A stretch of DNA of 64,000 nt from Myxococcaceae bacterium (GTDB lineage: Bacteria; Myxococcota_A; Polyangia; Polyangiales; Ga0077539). A program made the position numbers and the translations under genes. The stretch spans positions 1 through 64,000 of the forward strand of contig SCUS01000064.1 in NCBI GenBank assembly GCA_004297725.1. Direction: 5' to 3'. The notes beneath the pieces were generated by a model. That model saw only the letters and a program-made list of their open reading frames with translations, was not told the DNA's origin and ran no database searches. Positions 61,390-64,000 of the stretch are shown piece after piece (position 1 is the first letter of the stretch; every line of letters begins with the position of its first letter).

Positions 61390-62397
61390 TTAGCGGGTGG
61401 GCTTGACGGGGAGCTCGAGGTTGACGGTCTCGCCCACGAGGTAGGTCTTCTTCCCCTGGGACTCGTGGTAGGTGCGGATGAGAATCTCGCCCAGCAGCCC
61501 CATCAGGAGGAACTGCACCCCGAGCGAGAACAGGAAGACCGCGAGGAGCAGCAGGGTCACCGGCTGGAGCCACTCGCCCGGCCGGTGGAGCACGTGCTCC
61601 TTGACGAACTGCGCGACGAAGATGATGCCCGAGAGCGAGCCGGCCGCGCAGAGCGCGAAGGCGGGGCGCCCGAAGAAATAGATGGGCTTGGTGGAGTAGC
61701 CGCCCAGGAAGGTGACCGTGAGCAGGTCGAGCAGCACCTTGAAGACGCGGCCGAGGCCGTACTTGCTGACGCCCGCGCGCCGCGGGTGGTGCATGACCTC
61801 CATCTCCGTGACGCGGGCCCCGGCCCACGAGGCGTAGATGGGGATGAAGCGGTGCATCTCGCCGTAGAGGCCGTAGGGCTCGAGCACCCAGCGGCGGTAG
61901 GCCTTGAGGGTGCAGCCGTAGTCGTGGATGCGGACGCCGGTGACCCAGCCGATGAGCCAGTTGGCGATGACGCTGGGGAGGCGGCGGGTGATGGCCTTGT
62001 CCTGACGGTCCTTGCGCCAGCCGGAGACCACCTCGTAGCCCTCGTCGAGGCGGGCGAGGAGCTTGGGGATGTCCTTCGGGTCGTTCTGCAGGTCGGCGTC
62101 GAGGGCGACGATGATGGGGCCGCGCGAGTGGTCGATGCCCGCGGCGATGGCCGCGGTCTGGCCGAAGTTGCGGCGGAATCGCACGACGCGCAGCCACGGG
62201 CGCGAGGCCGCCGCGGCGGTCATCAGCGCGAAGGAGCGGTCGCGAGAGCCGTCGTCGACCAGCACGGCCTCCGCGGGCTGCGGGAGCGAGGGCATCGCCG
62301 CGTCGAGCGCATCGAACAGCGCGGGCAGCGACTCCTCTTCGTTGAAGACCGGGATGACCAGGGAGAGGGCTGGTGCGCTGGGGGCGTCCGTCGACAC
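61390..62397 (-). CDS. Family 2 glycosyltransferase, DPM1/ArnC-like
   Basis: A 335-aa enzyme with a GT-A domain (LSLVIPVFNEEESLPALFDA, LVDDGSRDRS, ALDADLQNDPKDIPKLL with the DAD metal site) and two C-terminal transmembrane helices (ALCAAGSLSGIIFVAQF, VTLLLLAVFLFSLGVQFLLM). It resembles dolichyl- and polyprenyl-phosphate sugar transferases that make lipid-linked sugars for GT-C enzymes. GTG 62397 has a -10 hexamer 6 nt upstream. It is the first gene of the GT2/AsnB/unknown operon. Confidence 0.93.
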   Translation of the reverse strand: MSTDAPSAPALSLVIPVFNEEESLPALFDALDAAMPSLPQPAEAVLVDDGSRDRSFALMTAAAASRPWLRVVRFRRNFGQTAAIAAGIDHSRGPIIVALDADLQNDPKDIPKLLARLDEGYEVVSGWRKDRQDKAITRRLPSVIANWLIGWVTGVRIHDYGCTLKAYRRWVLEPYGLYGEMHRFIPIYASWAGARVTEMEVMHHPRRAGVSKYGLGRVFKVLLDLLTVTFLGGYSTKPIYFFGRPAFALCAAGSLSGIIFVAQFVKEHVLHRPGEWLQPVTLLLLAVFLFSLGVQFLLMGLLGEILIRTYHESQGKKTYLVGETVNLELPVKPTR

Positions 62398-62403
62398 CGG
62401 CGC

Positions 62404-62409
62404 GGTCTA
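62404..62409 (-). promoter_or_regulatory. -10 hexamer for a probable leaderless transcript
   Basis: TAGACC, preceded by TGA as an extended -10, ends 6 nt before GTG 62397. The surrounding TGATAGA is the same as at 19629-19635 upstream of the GT-C gene. It lies only 2 nt after the T-rich tail of the upstream terminator. Confidence 0.5.
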
Positions 62410-62411
62410 TC

Positions 62412-62464
62412 ACAAAACACATCGGGGCCGCGAAGGGACTGTTGATCCCCGCGCGACCCCGATG
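62412..62464 (-). terminator. Rho-independent terminator of the lipoprotein gene
   Basis: On the minus strand, CATCGGGGTCGCG and CGCGGCCCCGATG (plus positions 62452-62464 and 62420-62432) form a 13-bp stem with one mismatch and a 19-nt loop, followed by TGTTTTGT (62412-62419). It begins 20 nt after the lipoprotein stop at 62485. It is the only hairpin in the window with a U-rich tail. Confidence 0.75.
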
Positions 62465-62484
62465 ATGTTCGGAGCGGTGCTCGA

Positions 62485-63633
62485 TCAGTCGCGCGGAACG
62501 CCGGCGTCGCTGCCGGTGCTGCTCGCGCCGCCGCACACGCCGGAGGGGGCGGTGGCGACGGTGGTCGGGAGGATGGTGGCGCGCTTGGTGGTGAACCCGA
62601 GGCCCACGCCGATGCCGCCCTGCGGGGCGTCGCACGAGGCGGTCGGGGTGCCGGTGGCGATGTCGACGAAGCCCTGGATGAGCGGGCCCGCGGCGTCACG
62701 GAACTGCATCAGCGCCGGGATGGTGGTGAGGGCGTCGATCAGGTCGTTCTGGCGGAGGTAGCCGCCGAGGTTGCCGTTGATGCCGTCGGTCTCACCCGGG
62801 GTGACGCGGAGCTGCGTCTGGAAGAGGTTGAGGTTGAGCGTCATCCCCTGGAGCGAGAGGGGGATGGAGAAGTTCGGCATGGTGGGGTTGGCGGCCGGCG
62901 GGTTCACGCGCAGGCGGCCGTTGACGATGCTGCCCTGGAACTTCAGCCGCGCCGAGCTGAGGTCGCCCGGGGTGGTGAGGGAGCGGTTGTCGATCTGGTA
63001 CATCTGGTTCGCCATCTGGATGTTGGCGCAGTTGGGGAACGCGGCGTACGCGTAGGGGTACACGCTGACCTCGACCGCCGGATCGTTGAGCGCCGGGCCG
63101 AGGGTGCCGTTGACGCCGCTGATGCGGACCATGATCAGGAACTTGCCGGTGTCGACCTGCTCGTTGAGCGTGTTCTGCACGTTGAGCGAGGCCTGGAACT
63201 GCATGATCGTCTGGGCGACGTTGGGGAGCTGGTTGTCGACGCCGCCCTGGCAGGCCGCGCCGCCGCCGGCGGTGCCCGCCGCACAGGTGCCCATGTTCTG
63301 GTCGGGGTCGACGGTCGAGAAGTAGTCGCCGTGCGAGCAGTCGGCGGCCTGCTGGCTCGCGGTGCGGCTCGGGGAGTTGCGGCCGTCGAGGTTGAAGCCG
63401 AAGAACGCGCGGGTGGTCACGCCAGGCTCGGCGCCTTCGTCGAGGAGGAGGTGGTTGATGACGTAGTCGTAGGTGCGGGCCTCGCCAGCGTCCTGGGGAG
63501 TGGCGGGGACGTCGGTGCCCGGGGTGCCGGCGTCGGCCGGGTTGTTCGGGGTCGCGTCGCTGCCGCAGCCGGCGAGCCCGCTGATAAGACCAAGCGCTGC
63601 GAAGGGGAACAAGAACTTCGTCGAACGTGCCAT
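62485..63633 (-). CDS. Lipoprotein, paralog of the 26045-26920 product
   Basis: A 382-aa lipoprotein (FLFPFAALGLISGLAGCGSD) with a Pro/Asp-rich spacer (NPADAGTPGTDVPATPQDAG). The mature part has FFGFNLDGRNS, several Cys residues (CSHGD, CAAG, CQGG), GGVDNQLPNV, GSIVNGRLRVNPP, PNFSIPLSLQGM and GINGNLGGYLRQ. These motifs occur in the same order as in the smaller lipoprotein of the DUF1592/DUF1552 operon. GAGGAG lies 8 nt before ATG 63633. The function is unknown. It is divergent from dnaE, with a 259-nt gap, and is followed by a strong terminator. Confidence 0.8.
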   Translation of the reverse strand: MARSTKFLFPFAALGLISGLAGCGSDATPNNPADAGTPGTDVPATPQDAGEARTYDYVINHLLLDEGAEPGVTTRAFFGFNLDGRNSPSRTASQQAADCSHGDYFSTVDPDQNMGTCAAGTAGGGAACQGGVDNQLPNVAQTIMQFQASLNVQNTLNEQVDTGKFLIMVRISGVNGTLGPALNDPAVEVSVYPYAYAAFPNCANIQMANQMYQIDNRSLTTPGDLSSARLKFQGSIVNGRLRVNPPAANPTMPNFSIPLSLQGMTLNLNLFQTQLRVTPGETDGINGNLGGYLRQNDLIDALTTIPALMQFRDAAGPLIQGFVDIATGTPTASCDAPQGGIGVGLGFTTKRATILPTTVATAPSGVCGGASSTGSDAGVPRD

Positions 63634-63879
63634 GTGTCGAACTCCTCTACGATGGTTGAAGTGCCCGCGGAGCACGCACGCGCTAGGCGTGCGGCCCATC
63701 GGGAAAGCCAAGACGCTTCCTGATGGCGGCACGCCGCGCAGGCCGTGAGCACCCGACGACGCGCTCGGCTCTCTAGCATCGAAACTGACAGCCGTTCAAC
63801 AAGCGGATTGATGGCGTCCTAGCGGCCGTCATGACGCGGTGTTTCACGCGCGGAAGTTGGGTCGGAGGGCGCTGCGTGC

Positions 63880-63885
63880 TAGCGC
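63880..63885 (+). promoter_or_regulatory. -10-like hexamer upstream of dnaE
   Basis: TAGCGC, preceded by TGC, ends 7 nt before ATG 63893, the spacing seen at the other candidate leaderless starts. It is a weak match to TANNNT at its last bases, so support comes mainly from position. Confidence 0.3.
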
Positions 63886-63892
63886 GACACGG

Positions 63893-64000
63893 ATGTCAGA
63901 GCCCGCGTTCGTGCACCTCCACGTCCACTCCCAGTACTCGATGCTGGAGGGTGCCATCCGGGTGAAGGAACTCTGCTCGCGGGTGAAGGAGCTGGGCATG
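63893..64000 (+). CDS. dnaE: DNA polymerase III alpha subunit, 5' end (partial)
   Basis: The first 36 codons are present and the gene runs off the window. [19 protein letters not shown] is the conserved start of the PHP domain of DnaE/PolC-type replicative polymerases (HxH metal site). ATG 63893 has no obvious Shine-Dalgarno sequence. The main replicative alpha subunit or a DnaE2-type paralog cannot be distinguished from so little sequence. Confidence 0.85.
   Translation, partial: MSEPAFVHLHVHSQYSMLEGAIRVKELCSRVKELGM

Overview
The window is about 70% GC, very gene-dense, and its third codon positions are strongly G/C. The gene set points to a Myxococcota bacterium, probably of the Polyangia/Sandaracinaceae type. 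The clues are paired DUF1592/DUF1552 proteins, many lipoproteins with Asp/Ala-Gly stretches after the lipobox, an AgmX-like C-terminal domain, ECF sigma and sigma-54 regulators, and many GTG starts. The assignment is inference from content, not from a marker gene. No insertion sequence, phage or CRISPR array was seen.

Layout. 1-5.4 kb: the end of an unidentified gene, a small protein, an eight-helix membrane protein, a DUF302 protein behind a good sigma-54 promoter candidate, a sigma-54 response regulator and histidine kinase pair, and a divergent cluster of three tiny ORFs. 5.5-11.7 kb: an arsenic locus (arsM, arsA, arsD, arsR, a second arsA) with no efflux pump in view, divergent from a stand-alone B12-binding protein that carries the CarH-type Wx9EH motif. 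11.8-18.5 kb: tRNA-Asn, a multi-S1-domain protein, a lipoprotein, a halogenase-like flavoprotein, an unknown membrane-anchored protein and a Pit phosphate transporter. 18.6-26.9 kb: envelope and secreted proteins, including a Cys-rich lipoprotein, a TMTC-like GT-C protein, an alpha/beta hydrolase lipoprotein, and a DUF1592/DUF1552/lipoprotein operon. 26.9-29.7 kb: a GntR-controlled GMC oxidoreductase operon with a clear operator.

29.8-42.5 kb: housekeeping genes (bpt, a DksA-like gene, a sugar epimerase, dprA, topA, trmFO) mixed with an orphan FlhA/SctV-like protein, a LysM protein and a CpoB-like protein. 42.2-52.6 kb: an AEC permease, small proteins, and a six-gene operon coupled by ATGA/GTGA overlaps (DUF58, transglutaminase, MoxR, TPR protein and two tandem paralogs of an unrecognised family). 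52.6-58.6 kb: an HTH/receiver fusion, an ECF sigma factor, an unusual anti-sigma/FecR/AgmX-like fusion, a TonB-dependent receptor and a diguanylate cyclase response regulator. 58.6-64 kb: a glycosyltransferase/asparagine-synthetase operon, a lipoprotein related to the one near 26.5 kb, and the start of dnaE.

Two recurring regulatory themes stand out. Same-strand genes are very often joined by 4-nt stop/start overlaps. Several operon-first genes lack a Shine-Dalgarno sequence and instead have a TANNNN hexamer ending 6-7 nt before the start codon, which suggests leaderless mRNAs.
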